The translations under genes and the position numbers were made by a program. The notes under the pieces were generated by a model that saw only the letters and a list, made by a program, of their open reading frames with translations, was not told the origin of the DNA and did not search any database. This document shows positions 12,851 to 25,260 of a DNA stretch of 64,000 bases, piece after piece (the stretch's first letter is position 1; every line of letters begins with the position of its first letter). Source of the DNA: Corythucha ciliata. Its lineage: Eukaryota; Arthropoda; Insecta; Hemiptera; Tingidae. The DNA lies in the NCBI GenBank assembly GCA_038030265.1, contig CM075942.1, forward strand, positions 43,428,751-43,492,750, given 5' to 3'.

Positions 12851-13479
12851 TTATCTTGGTGGTTAAACGTAGAAAAAAAATTGAACTAATGCGAGCTCTT
12901 CTGACAATGAGTCTTCTACTCGACATCAGTGTTATTTCTTCAGGGTCTCTTTTGTTATCGATTTTCTGAGTTGTACCCGTATTCTTCCAAACGTGCGATG
13001 TGTTCTTAAGTCACTACTAAGTAATGTTGGGGACTGGTCAAAATCTACTCCGGTTAATTGACAAGAATTTGACCAATTTTGACTGGAATTTGACCCGCAA
13101 AGGTCTACTAACGCCAACCCATGAGAAACAGCCCAGCTGCGGTGCCGCCTTGCCGTGCTTAGGCCGTGGCAGTGCCTATGTTACCTTGAAACCGGACATT
13201 CCAGCTCATTTAAACTGCAAATTCGTTTATTTCAGGCCCAATTTGCCCACGACAGTGGACATTACTATAGGTTCGCCAACCGGCCCGGGACGCATTTTGT
13301 CTCGGACTCGGATCGAAATTTCTTAAATTTGAAGTCGGAGCGTAATAATTCCTTGGAAGCAGAGCAAATAATTTGATTCGAAGACTCAGTTGACCATTCT
13401 CAAGGTCGAAACGCGCGCCTCCAGTCTATCCCTCGGTTCGTGATGAAATACCTATAGGTATAGAGTTTATTACTTTTAT

Positions 13480-13800
13480 TAATTTCTGCTAGAAAGTGAG
13501 ATACGTGAAATTCAATTTTGAAAGAGCCAAATACGTGAGACTGGGGCTTGACAGAGCCCAATCCTGAATGAAAGGTAATCCGTGAAATCTGGTTTCGAAG
13601 AAGAATATTTCGTGACATTTAAATTTAAAATTTGGGATGAAGAATTCAAAAATTTGAAATCACAAAGCTCACGGCCAAATCCATTAATTTGTGTTTTGAA
13701 CGTTTGAATGTGCCAAGTTTGTTTCCAAATGAGCTAGAATCGTTAAATTTGGTTTTGACAGAGCCAAAGTCACAAATTTCTGAGAGTCAAACTCGTTTAT
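13480..13800. repeat. Degenerate ~35-bp tandem tract, 'GAGCCAAA' register
   Basis: Units around CGTGAAATT(C/T)GGTTTTGA(A/C)AGAGCCAAA are repeated with heavy drift. A related tract lies at 23740..24050, and a weaker one at 49900..50120. Confidence 0.5.
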
Positions 13801-14293
13801 CGATGGATATAAACTCGTACAATTTTGTTTTTGTTCGAGAAAAACGCCGATTTTCGCGTTTTTTGTACTTGAAACGTCCTCCTCTATATTGGCTGCTACG
13901 ATCGCTAAATGAACGAGATTTGTTGTGGAAAAGCCCAACTCGCAAAGCAATGCCTGTTGCTTGTTGTATGTCCAGTAGTGCAATACTGTAGGGTACATTG
14001 TTGATCCCCACATCAGACTGTTCAAAATTGAGTTATTGCATATCCCATCAGCTTGAATGACGACTATGAATTCGCCCCAAATCGCTAGTTTTGTTTTGTT
14101 TTTTTCCATAAATGTAATTTCCATTATTTTGCATAAATCCATTCGGTGCTAAGCAATAATTTTGTTCTCCGCCCGGGTGCGTCATATCTTCTTCACCAGT
14201 AATTTCCTGCATCAAATCAATCTTTTCACGCAGGCTGGAAACCCTGCACTCATATTTGTATAAAATGAGAAATTGTGAATAAGTGCTCTAGTA

Positions 14294-15080
14294 CAGTCAA
14301 ACGGTAGTTCCACGTGGACAAAAATCTCGTCTTCGATTTTTTCACTTTATTTTATGTTTTTTGGGGTGAGGAACACGAATCTGAAGAGATCCAACAAAAT
14401 TTCCTTGTGCGTTTTGAGAAAATCTAGAAAAACTGCTCATTTTTAGCACTTTTTTTTTTAGTTTTTTGCTTACAACTCTTTAATGACGCATTCTACGGAA
14501 AATGTTACCCTCTCATTTTTTGAAAAGCATTGAATTCTGCATCGAATCGTTTTTTCTTTTGTCACAATAATTGGCCCAGCTGTTTCATCGGTATTGACTT
14601 TTTTAATTGGTCATTTTCAGCCACTTTTGGTAAAATTATAATAAAAATGACTATGGCAGCTGCAACTATAAATCGGCTGTTCCAATCGAAAAATAGTTCA
14701 ACTGAGAGTTGAACTGTTTTTATTTTTAAACACATGTGGCCAAAACCGGCTAAAAATGACCTTTAAAAAAAAGCAATACCGGTGAAACGGCCGGGTCAAT
14801 TATGACAAAAGAAAAAACGATTCGTCGCAAACTTGATGATCTTCAAAAAAGAACAGGGCACAATTTTCTGTAAAATGAGTCATTGAGGAGTTGCAAGCGA
14901 AAAAAAAAAAAAAAAAGTGCCAAAAATTAGCAGTTTTTGCAATTTTCTCAAAACGCACAAGGAAATTTTGTTGGATCTCTTCAGATTCGTGTTCCTCACC
15001 CCAAAAAAACATGAAATAAAGTGAAAAAATCAAAGACGAGATTTTTGTCCACTTATGGCTTTTTTTATACGATTTGACTG
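14294..15080. mobile_element. Fold-back element with CAGTCAAA ends
   Basis: The left end CAGTCAAACG and the right end CGATTTGACTG are inverted. Arms of about 150 bp match closely, including ATCTGAAGAGATCCAACAAA and its complement at 14962..14985. The subterminal TTTTTTGGGGTGAGGAACACG resembles the motif in 9118..10530 and at 40290. The inner part has a second inverted pair near TCAATTGGTCATTTTCAGCC-like sequence. No gene. Confidence 0.7.
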
Positions 15081-15751
15081 GACTACTCGTTTGCCATTAG
15101 TGATAATAGTTAGTAATCTTTACAGTAACATCCAAAACGAAACTGGTGTGCCTAAGCGGATTCATCTCTGCTCGGCGGTAATCCCCTTAAAATAACGCAG
15201 ACAAAATGTTCTGAACCTTCTCATCTTCTACAAGTTTTGGGGACATGTCGGTCATTCTACCCTTCTCTACACCAGTATGGCGAGCTCTTCCGGCCATCTG
15301 AAGTTTGCTGTGGTGCCCACGCGTTCGCGAACAAGTTGCTTTTGAAAAAAAATATGGGATGACATAGGTTTTATTTTTCTCCAATTTTTCATCTTTTATT
15401 TTTTTTCAAGATGTCTCGTTTACTCAACTTTGGGGGAAAATTGGTTCTCATCCGAGCTGACCTTTCTGCTAAAGTTGATATGGCACGGCTGTGGCAAGTA
15501 CAACAACTGCTCACATGTAATCAAGAGAATATTGTCGTATTTGGGTTCTAGATGGTGCGAAGCGGAAGAAAGAACTCCAGCTCGTCGCTTTTGTTTTAAT
15601 TCGTCAATTTTTCTATGATTATTGTACTGATAGGCATATTTTTCTTATTTTTTTTTAAATCTCAGAAGTAACTGACTTAAGTTTTTTTTTTAAAGGTGAC
15701 TCTCCTTCGAGAGGGAACTAAAGAAAACTTAAAATAGGCCGAAAGAGCAAA
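15081..15751. other. 5' region of SINHCAF
   Basis: No separate gene seen. A T-rich run ending TTTTTTTTTAAAG at about 15695 could be the acceptor of a 5' UTR exon that continues into the coding exon at 15752. Promoter elements are not identifiable. Confidence 0.35.
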
Positions 15752-17470
15752 ATGTTCAGCTTTCATAAACCAAAAGTGTACCGGTCATCAACTGGTTGTT
15801 GCATATGCAAGGCGAAATCCAGCAGGTAATTTTTGAGTATGCCGAAATATTCACAAGTTTGTTTCTACTTTTTTTATTTACCATTCTACAGTTCGAGGTT
15901 CACAGATAGCAAAAAATACGAAGAAGACTTCGTAGAGTGCTTCCAACTTCCTGAGAAAAGATGTGGTGAAGTGTGTAACGCTTGCGTACTGCTGGTGAAA
16001 AGATGGAAAAAGCTTCCTGAGGGAAACGGAAGGAATTGGAGACACGTTAGTATTATTAATTTTCATTTTTCTTCTTTTTGTTTTGCCTGAAAGAAACAAT
16101 TGTGTGGTTTGATTTTATTTAGGTGGTCGACGCTCGGGCCAAAACCTTTTCCAAGGTGAAGTCTCGCGTTTCTATTCGCGCCACTCCGAAACGGAAGTCT
16201 GTGGATGAAGATCAATTTGATCAGCTTCTTCGCAAAAAGAAGCCCAGGAAACTTCAGATAAGGAATTCCTGCGATGACTTACAAGGTGAGGAAGGTTCGG
16301 AAGAGAGTCCCGACGGAAGTCGGAGTCCGTCACCCAGCCTAGATGCCGATGAGCCTCTTCCAGTCAATAGTAAACGACTGCCTCGCATTCCACAAATATC
16401 CGGTTTTATTGACCTCAAAATTTGGAAAATGTGAGTATGCCAATTTTTTTTCTACTGGTCGTTATTACGTCAGACGCTCGCGCTACTTGACGCATCACGC
16501 ATGTACGAGTTCTGAAATTCAGCGAAAAATTCTATGGCAGAATAACCTTTACAGAACCCTGATATACTATAGAGCATCAAAACAATATTAAAATAAAAAA
16601 GTTAGCACTTATTAATTCCATTGCGAAAAATTGGCGTGGACATTATTATTTGGCTCCGTTTGGCCTCTTCTTTTCGCCGCAAATGTATGTATTATGGAAT
16701 CTCAACGGAATTTGTGCTATTCCAGATCAGTTCGACTGTTCGACTCGTTGGATTTGAGAACTCGCCGCAGATTAACGGTTGATATTTCAGTGAAATAAAT
16801 TATCCGAGTGTAAATACAAGTGCCTGCGTGTATAAGGCGAATTGAGTTTGGGAGGGGGCGACACGTTCTCCACGGAAAATTTGCTTCAGGTTCAATCTGC
16901 CAGTGAAGTCAAATTCCGAAAGATCATATTTTTGAACTGAAACCAGTGGAAGTGCATGGTGGTGCATTCCGTAGTTCAGCTTGTAATCGAAAAAAACAGT
17001 TTATAAAAAGTTCAAACTTCTGACACCCCCTCCCTATCTCCAACTTGGTTGCACAGGACAATCGGGTGAGCAGTAAATATCATGATTACATGAAGTGTGA
17101 GCCTCAAGTAGCCCCCTTTACTCCCCTCATTGTTCGTATTGTTCGTTCTCATTTTAACGCTTCGAATTGTTTCACCAGGGAAAAAATCTGTTGCGGCACA
17201 ATATTCGTTGGCCCTGGAGATTCGATAATTGTCGACCCAAGACTTGTCGTCCCGTGCAAGAGACGAACTTCTGGCTTGAAATGTTCATCACCACTTCCAC
17301 CACCAATTATAAAAGCCCCCCTCGCATCCTCTGTAGCTGCGTCCAACCCCTCGGCTTCCAGTAAAACTTATACCACGTCCGATAATTCCTCGGATTCTGG
17401 ATACGATGAATCAAGCAACCAATCTGCCGAATCCACACTACCGCGGCCAATTCTAGCTGCGGCAAATTAG
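15752..17470 (+). CDS. SINHCAF: SINHCAF (FAM60A), SIN3-HDAC complex-associated factor
   Basis: SINHCAF is a small nuclear subunit of the SIN3-HDAC co-repressor complex. Exons: 15752..15825, 15892..16045, 16123..16430 and 17179..17470, all GT-AG and in phase, giving about 275 residues. The N-terminus MFSFHKPKVYRSSTGCCICK, the following SSSRFTDSKKYEEDF, then CNACVLLVKRWKKLP and RNWRHVVDARA form the conserved cysteine-rich GATA-like region. A middle basic and Ser-rich linker (KRKSVDEDQFDQLLRKKKPR) is poorly conserved. The C-terminal block reads LKIW, then KICCGTIFVGPGDSIIVDP, matching the vertebrate KICCG motif. A Ser-rich tail follows. Start ATG at 15752 fits the family's MF.FHKPK start. Confidence 0.95.
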
Positions 17471-17989
17471 TCATCTTTTACTCTTATTATATTTTTATTT
17501 CAAGGTTAATTACATGAAATCGAATTTTAGTGCTAGGAATGGTGTATTCACAGTCTAGTCGCGAGGTCGTTACGTACCTATTAACATTGTTGTGAACTTT
17601 ATTACTAAGTGTTAGGTGTTGCCCGATTATGTAATTACAATTGGGCCTTCTTTAAAGTGGTAAAAAAGTAAACTCAGTCTGTTCACGAAGTCAAACTCAC
17701 GTTAGAAGGTAGCTCCAGCTCTTGTCCTAACAGAAACTTAATTTTGTGTTCCTCGTGGAACTCTCGCCCACAAACTAGAGGCATAGTTTAGGTCTCCATT
17801 GCTCTTGCTTCGCCATTTTAATTCGAGTTATCCACGATGGACATCCCGCCTCGGCGAATGAGTCACATATGAGCCAGGAAGCTCCCTCCGCGAAATCATA
17901 ATCGACAGTTTGTATGTGAAAATTAAGATTCGAGTCACGGGTAATTCGGAGTTGAACCGAAAACATCGAGCCTTTCTTTAGTTAACTAA
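17471..17989. other. SINHCAF 3' flank
   Basis: Probably 3' UTR at first. No AATAAA was seen until 18150..18155, which lies beyond an inserted hairpin, so the true end of the transcript is uncertain. Confidence 0.4.
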
Positions 17990-18130
17990 AGCTCGGTGCA
18001 CACGATGCATTTTTCGAAGCATGTTTACTTGCATGGTGAAAAAAAACATATGATCCCCATCAGCGACCGGATGTTTTTTAGAACAGGCAGGCCATCACGC
18101 TTCAAAAAAATGCATCGTGTGCACCGAGCT
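17990..18130. mobile_element. Hairpin MITE, PIF/Harbinger-like (TAA duplication)
   Basis: Ends AGCTCGGTGCACACGATGCA and its exact complement, flanked by TAA at 17987..17989 and 18131..18133. A short loop lies around AAACATATGATCCCC. The 3-bp TWA duplication is typical of PIF/Harbinger elements; family assignment is by that feature only. Confidence 0.75.
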
Positions 18131-18265
18131 TAAGAATGGTTAAATCCACAATAAATGTACCGAAATCATCTGGAACTAACGCATTTCCACAGGCATTCGT
18201 GAAATACCCCGCTTAGTGTTTTCCTGTGTCGAAAAAATATAATAGGAGGTAATGCATGCTTAAAT

Positions 18266-18397
18266 CTGTAGCCGTGGGAGCCTACATTGTCTGCCTTCCC
18301 TCGAAGATCTTCAGCGTATGGCGAGCAGCCAAAACCGGTTCGTTTTAGACGCACCTCATCGAGGAAAGACAGACAATGTAGGCTCCTACGGCTACAG
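18266..18397. mobile_element. Hairpin element, GAGCCTACATTGTC family, copy 2
   Basis: CTGTAGCCGTGGGAGCCTAC pairs with GTAGGCTCCTACGGCTACAG. The interior carries AAAACCGGTTCGTTTTAGAC as in copy 1, and the right flank continues CCTCGTAGTTTAAGCGATCT as after copy 1. Confidence 0.7.
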
Positions 18398-19380
18398 CTT
18401 TATGTAAGCATTGCCTATTAACCCTCGTAGTTTAAGCGATCTCACTAACAATATCAATACATATAATACAAGCATTCATGATGAAAAGTTTAACAATCTA
18501 GGCCTGTTTTTGTCGTTTGGGATTTGGAGTTTGTAACTTCTGGTACCTCTCTAAATGACACCATTTCAGTTACTCTGGGACGTAGTGACTGAAGGATATG
18601 AAAAGTAAAGAACCTTAAGACCAGGTGCACGCTCCGCCGTTTGGGTTGATTTTTAAGGTAACTCACACTTTTATGGTGTGCTTCACCACCAAGATTCGAG
18701 TTACAGCTGGCTCGGAGGTTGGAGCTGGGTAACCCCGATCTCGACTTCCGGCGTCGAAATTTCCCTGTCGGAAAAACCCCCACCAATGGCGGTTTCTATT
18801 TGCGTTCGAATCATGATGATCCTTGTCTACCAAGTCCGAGTAGCTCAGGTAGCTGAAGGTCTGAGATAGAAAAGGAGACTGGACCGCACTCTCACCTTGG
18901 TTCAATTTTCATACTTGTCTTTGCCTACTGTTTTATGTATTCGGCAAACCCCCGTCCCCGACCCCCGCGACATCTCTTGTAGCTCGAATTTTTATTTAAA
19001 AAACAAAGCCGACCTGAGGTATTTTTCTCCGTTGTCATTGCGGGGTAATAACATTCGATTAACTTGTTAATCGACGCTTCCAGACACGCTTGAATTGAAA
19101 AGAAATTGAACTTTTCAACATGAATCCCTCAATTTTTCCCTCTGTCGTAAATTCTGTTCTGATATGAAAAGTGTAGTGTGACCATACGTATGTAGTTTCA
19201 GTTGGAAAGCAATTTTGTTTGTAGTTATCCATGAGGTGCGGACATTCGCCATTTTTAGTAGTTTGACCTTCATTCTGCTGTTATAAACTTGATCTCAGCT
19301 AAAAACTAGAAAAGTCAGTGCTTGGTAGAGGAAGCATGTCTTTAATAAGTATATTCAGCTCTTAAAAATCTTGCCCTTAG

Positions 19381-19500
19381 GGTTGTCGTCCATTGGAACC
19401 GTATTTGGCTGAATGAATGTCTAGTTTAGCTGTTCACTGGAATGGCTCCGCTGGAATAAACATTCATTCGACCGAATACGGTTCCAATGGACGGCAAGCC
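19381..19500. mobile_element. Short hairpin element
   Basis: GTCGTCCATTGGAACCGTAT and the complement ATACGGTTCCAATGGACGGC pair across a ~40-bp loop; inner words GAATGAATG and CATTCATTC also pair. Only copy seen. TSD not resolved. Confidence 0.6.
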
Positions 19501-20177
19501 TAAACCTTACGCGCCTATTACTCTCAACACAACGGCGTAGCCTCACTCTGCGTCTAGTTTGTGGATAAACTGTGATCGTGAACTGTGCTCGTCCAGCTTT
19601 TTGGTTCATAGATATTTTAAAGTTTTTGTGTCAAGATAGTGCCGCACTGCGGAGCAGTTTGGAAGCGACAAAAAAGACGTACTGCTCCCACTGATGATAA
19701 CTTAATAATTATAAAGACGATCCCGTGGTTACTTCCGAAAACGTCCCGACGTACGATTGGAGTATTAAATAATGACAGCTCTTTTCCGTGAAAAGACGAT
19801 TTTTCGTCGCGTCAAATCCGCTCCAGGGTGTGCAGCCACCCCAGTTGGCAATTGTCAAAAAATTCCCTGTGGCTGACTGGTAGTTCGACTCCAGCTGACG
19901 ATCCCGCAAATCGGTGGTCTTAGGGTTTTTAGTTCTCGTTGGCCGAGCGAAGTCTGTTATAGCGGGAGGAGACCTGGGGAAGTTCCTTGAAGGGCTTCCT
20001 TCTTTGCGTTTAGAGTTTGATTTCCTGTTAAGACTTGAGCTGACCATTATACGGTTTTGCTATACTGTGAGTAAACCAAGCCTTTCTATTACTAATTAAA
20101 GAAATTAATTGTTATTGTTTTAAGTTGTACAGCCTGTTAACTCCTTATGAAATATTGTTTGTTTCTTTTATGTTTTA

Positions 20178-20294
20178 TAGCGTTTTCTATTTGCACTCGA
20201 ATCTACCCCAGGGGAGATTCGCCACCAATCTGTGCTTGAGGACTTCTTGAATAAACTTCCCCTGGGGGCTGATTTCTGTGCAAATGAAGAACGA
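20178..20294. mobile_element. Short hairpin element, GCGTTTTCCATTTGCA family, copy 2
   Basis: TAGCGTTTTCTATTTGCA at the left and TGCAAATGAAGAACG at the right, with CCCCAGGGGAG and CTTCCCCTGGGGG pairing further in. The right end is eroded. Confidence 0.55.
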
Positions 20295-22890
20295 AATTAT
20301 TTTGCCCGCTCGAACTCCTTTTTTCGTGTTTTATTTTTATTTTTTGCCCATCATCATTTTAAAATTCAGTGTTTTATTTCAAAGGAGCTCTTTCATGTTT
20401 AGAAAAATCAGAATCTTTCATGCCTTTTGAGTGAAGGCGAACGTGAACAAAAATCTAGATTTTATCGATGTGATCTCAAGAATTAATCCCACATAACGAA
20501 TCACTGCCGTATATTGGTTTATGTAAATTCATTTTAGGTAAAATGTGGCATATTTTATTTCCTCTAGTTCGTGCGTGTCTTAAGGCACAAATCAAATCGG
20601 TTCAGTATTATTTGTAGATGGCACATGTGTGAGAATAATTTTCGAAGAAGTGAGGGTAAGGCCACCAAAAGTGCATTCAGTTCGTGGGATTTTTTTACCT
20701 CGTCAGAGGATTTGAAGGAAGGAACCTCGCGGTGACGAGGCGGGCTTTATGTTCAATAATTCAAAAACCAATTTATAGCTTCGGCTCAATAATTCTTTTC
20801 GAGAGAACGAACAGCATCACCATTTCAATTTTTCCTCCGTTATTGTAGACTGGAAATTTACGCTCTCTTGATACTTTCCTCTTATAATGAACCCAGTTTC
20901 TTGATGAGTAAATTACTCGTATATTCGTTGTTATCTACGATAAAAGGCAGTTACGGTAAATTTTTCACGAGTCAGCAAATAGTTGTATTTCTGTTTTCTT
21001 GTTGAAAAGTTGTTCCTGAGCTATTCGCACGATACTCAGACAGCTAGTGAGTTGTGACTCGTTGAAAATATGCCCCTCGTGCTCATCATAACGAGTTTAT
21101 ATGAAGTTTAATAAATTGTAGCTCACTGGGGAACATTAGTTTTCAAGTTGGAAACATTGCCTGCCATTATCCTATCACGGTGCTCAAAGAACTGCCTAAA
21201 ATGGCAAGAATTTATGTCATTCCCATGTTACTTCTAAACGCTTCATTCAGTCATCAAGACCAAGGGCTCTTAAGATTTCATCTAGGATGGAGAAATGTAA
21301 GCTCTCACTGTAAAAAGTTTGAACTTAATTCAGTGTCTAGTCTTTTTTAAAAACTTGCCTGTGGCATTTCAAATTATAAGGACTGATCCTGCCAGCTAAA
21401 ATCCCTCTGAATTATCCTCCTGTCATGATTTTTAAACATTTCCGCTAACTTTATTGACTGCTGAGAGGATTCCCCCTATTCATTCCTCCTCGAATGTTTT
21501 TCCAGGGGACCATTTCCTTTAATGTTAGTTGATTGATTTGTGTTTTAAAAAATAAAGCGTTCTGAATGGATTGGTTCGAACTGTTTATACTATTCATTAT
21601 TAATGTCGTCGTAGGAAAAAGTCGTGAAGGCAAAGACAATCATGGCAAATTTCAAAATTAGTTGTAACAACATTCAAGTAAGTGGGTCTTTTTTGTACAA
21701 ATTCGAACCGAACCATATCTCTTTTGAGAACAGCTCAGTTCTCAGAAAATTTGTTCATTTCAGTACCTAAATATGTTTAACGTGCTAAAGGATAAATACT
21801 GTGTGATGTGGTTACCAACAAAGTACCATGATATAATTCACAGCCTCGAATTAAAAAATATGTAATTATCAATACCAAAATGCAGTAATTACTTGATAAC
21901 GACTGCTCAAAATAGATGGACTTCATTTTAAATTGTTCTTATGGCTCGGAGAAATTGTCCCACCGAATAAGTAGTCGAAATCCTTGTTAGACACTGCCCC
22001 ACCCTCTTCTCCTTTGTTCCTAAGGTTTCGGAATACGCAAGCGTGAAATTCGGTGGACTAAGCCCAGCATTTTGAGTGTCACTTCCTCGTTAAAATTGTG
22101 CACTGTTTAGACCATACTTTTTGGAAATTTTTATGTAATTTTGTAAAGAAACGGTTTTTATAAAGATGAATTTTATACAAAATACGTTTCTATGTTCACG
22201 AAATATTTCTTAGATTAAACCGCTTGGTAAGTTATAGAATTAGTTGAATTGTACAAAATGTGAAAGGGACGACAAATCTTCCCCGGTTTGCCCCAAGTCA
22301 AATGACGACCTGTTCGGGTCTCATTTTAAGTTGTGAGTCTGCATGTAGATGAACTCACTTTATGCTTCAAATTTTTCCTTTCGCTAGCGTCGTCGTTTTA
22401 GAGTTTCTCGTATCTTCCGCCCTTCGTTGAATTAGGATAATTAGCTGTAAGATTTTAAGCAAGAATTATTTTCTTCGTGACAAATTTTATTACATAAAAT
22501 ATAAGGAAAATCCTTTTTTTGTTACCTTAATTTTGAAGACGATTCGTCCGTGTCAATTCTTGGTACTCGATTATTTATGTCATTAGGCTCGTTGTCGGTG
22601 AAAATAATTTATAAAAAAAGAATGATAAATTAATATATTGTAGATTGTGTGTTGATATCTGTCTGTTTTTTCTTCAAGGAACAAATCCAATGTCCTTTTT
22701 AGATTGAATTGAAAATAGCGAAAAGGCTTATCCTTCCCGTTCGGCACACTGATCAAAGTAAATAAGAATCACGTCGCGATGGAGACAATATTGAGACGTC
22801 GAAATTTCTTTCTTTTGAGTGAGGATCAATTTAGGAATGCAGGAGGAATAAGGGCAGAAAAGTGGGGGTTTCGAATGTTTTGATATCATA
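20295..22890. other. Intergenic, no gene recognised
   Basis: AT-rich sequence with only short, domain-less open frames. No long inverted or tandem repeat was noticed. Confidence 0.5.
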
Positions 22891-23014
22891 GGCTTTATTC
22901 CGAGCAGTCGGGAAAAAATGCCGCAAGTGGGATCCAAGGACTCCGAATAAGAAATAACATTATCCCGCCTAGCAACAACACTTGCGGCATTTCTCCCGAC
23001 GTTTCTGAATAGGG
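22891..23014. mobile_element. Imperfect hairpin element
   Basis: GTCGGGAAAAAATGCCGCAAG on the left pairs with CTTGCGGCATTTCTCCCGAC on the right, with weaker pairing of the outer GGCTTTATTC and GAATAGGGCC. Boundaries approximate. Confidence 0.5.
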
Positions 23015-23228
23015 CCCCATATCATCTGTGAGGGGTGTCGGATTTTCATGAATAATGAACCCATGAGTAAAAGTTGCAGCGTTTTTTAAAAGTTGTAATC
23101 GTTTCTCGAGAAGAAGAAATTTTTGCTTGCAATTTCAAAAATTCCATTTACCTTTTGCGTTTCGGAGCTTTCTGAATAACATTGGTTCCGTGTTTGTCTG
23201 TACACTTTATACCAACGTGCGTATCTGC

Positions 23229-23473
23229 TATAGTCGGATCGGTGAAAGAATGTGCATGAAATTACCCTCTCTCTTTTCCCTAAACCCACATGACTTACCG
23301 GTACCACACCTTCACCTGAGAGGAGCCTCTCCTATTTTATCGGTAAAGCTCTCTGTTATTGGCTGTAGTTGTTTGATAATAAGTGGGGAAGTAGAGAACC
23401 ACGTTAAGAGAGGGAAAAAGCGGGCTTATGGCCTCCCACCACTCATGCACATTCTTTCGCCGATCCGACTATA
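23229..23473. mobile_element. Palindromic element, TATAGTCGGATCGG ends
   Basis: TATAGTCGGATCGGTGAAAG and CTTTCGCCGATCCGACTATA are inverted ends; AATGTGCATGA and its complement continue inward, with CCCTCTCTCTTTTCCC against GAGAGGGAAAAAG. Single copy in the window. Confidence 0.65.
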
Positions 23474-23739
23474 AATAGTTCAACCGATTTTCATAATACA
23501 CGTTGGTTAGGCCATAGATGGCCCCATTTTATTTTAATTAAATCTTCTTCGTCGAGCGTTTGTTGAACGACGTTGTTGCGTTTGTACGACGAAAAAAGTT
23601 CGTCGTACGCTCTCAAATTTTATACGGCTTACGCCGTTACCACATCTTTAGACAGAACATCGACAAAAAAAAAAAAAAATTATGATAAGCGTCCAACGAG
23701 GTAAATAGGTTTTTATGACGTGCAGGATTCGCCAACTTA

Positions 23740-24050
23740 GTCGCGAATTATTTAAACGATGATTTAAAGTGTGATTTTTTAGGACGAAAGCAGCACTTGA
23801 AATAGCCCAAAGCGCAAAATCGTGTTCCGTTAGTGTCAAATTCATGAAATTTTGGCTTCGAAAGAGGCCTACCCGCGGATTTGCTTTTGGAAGGACCAAA
23901 ACTAGTGAAATTGCATTTTAGAATGACTCAACTCCCAATAAAATGAATTTCTAGGGAGTCAATACTGCAAAATTGGCGTCCAGCGATATTTGGATCTTTC
24001 AGAGCCAATAATCCGAAAAGTCAAACCCACGAAATTTATTTCGCACGCAT
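23740..24050. repeat. Degenerate tandem tract, 'GAGCCAA' register
   Basis: Units with GTGAAATT(T/G)(T/C)(A/G) followed by C(T)TTCGAAAGAG or TTAGAATGACTC recur at roughly 35-45 bp. Related to 13480..13800. Confidence 0.4.
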
Positions 24051-24469
24051 ATCACAAACGAGTGTATTGGTGGGGATGTGTAACGTGTGGGTATTCCCCC
24101 CACCCCATCATAAAACCATTAACTGCGGGCAGTTCATCGCCAGTATTTTTTGGTACTTCTTCTGATCTAATTATTGGTTTAAATCCTCTTTCCTTCCACA
24201 GAAATAACTAAGCCAGAGTACATCTGAATTCGCTTTCATTACTTACACGAAAACAATTTTGGTTCTCAATTTTCTTCTTAATCAGAGCTCAATTGCCGCC
24301 CCTGGAGAGTGCCGCCTTGAGGTAAATGCCTCTCCTAGCCCCCTTCCCCAATAGAACCGGCCCTGTTCAGTGAAGCCACTCTACTAGAGAAAGCTATGCT
24401 ACAACGCTTTTCCTGGGGGTCCCTTTATTTTTCGAAAGAAAGACGAAGATAATTTCTGAGGCACGGAAA

Positions 24470-25260
24470 CTAAGAATTTTGTCCCATAAGCGGCGGAGTC
24501 AAGCAGAAAACAAAGAATTTAGCCCACAAAAATCTGATAATTTTGACTCTAAAACGTGTATTTCAGCCCCGAATTCGCCAATTTCGCTAACGACCCAACT
24601 CCAAAAATTGAACTTAAGCCAAGGATTTGTGCTTTTTCTCAACTTTCGCCCCGAATTAGCCCATTTTTATAATTTTAGCCGTGAATTCAGCTATGGATTT
24701 GGAATTTTTGTCAATCTTGGTCCTCGCAGAATTCCTCCAGAAACCGAGAATTGGCATTTTCCTAATTTCTGCTGTGAATGACCGATTACAATAATTTTAT
24801 AGCCGCGAATGATCAATTATTTCTCAATTTTAGCCTCTAATTAGTGACTTATCCATTTCAGCCGCTATTTCATGTTTCCTCTATTCCTCTAATTCGTGTG
24901 TTATTATCTCTTTTTTGGAATTTCATCCGCAAATTTTACTTATTTTACTCAATTTTAGTCACGCATTACGGCGTTATTCCAAATTTTAACCGTGAATTAG
25001 AGATTTCTTTCACTTTCAGCCTTGAATTTGTGCTTTTCCCTAATTTTAGTGCCGAATTAGTGCCTTTTTTTTCATTTTAGTTGGGAATTCAACCATGAAT
25101 TCGGGGTGGTTCTCGATGTTAGCCCTCAATGTCATCAGCCGAAACAGAGAGTTAGCGTTTTCTTAATTTTAGCTGTGAAAGACCGCTAATACTCAATTTT
25201 GGACACGCATTAGCGTTTTCCAATTTTTAGCCACGAATGAACTTTTTCAAAATCGACTAT
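24470..25260. repeat. Degenerate tandem repeat, AATTTTAGCCGCGAATTAG type
   Basis: About twenty drifted units of 30-40 bp: TTTTTCTCAATTTTAGCC, then (G)CGAATTAG or GTGAATGACC. No unit is exact, so the tract is old. No coding function is implied by the long open frame at 24479..24781, which simply reads across the units. Confidence 0.65.

Noticed and set aside
13684..14142. Minus-strand open frame of 152 codons
   Set aside because: Half of it reads through the degenerate tandem tract, and the rest has no family features or splice context.
24479..24781. Open frame of 100 codons
   Set aside because: Consists of degenerate ~35-bp repeat units (LNFRPELAHF...-type repetition), so it is not a gene.
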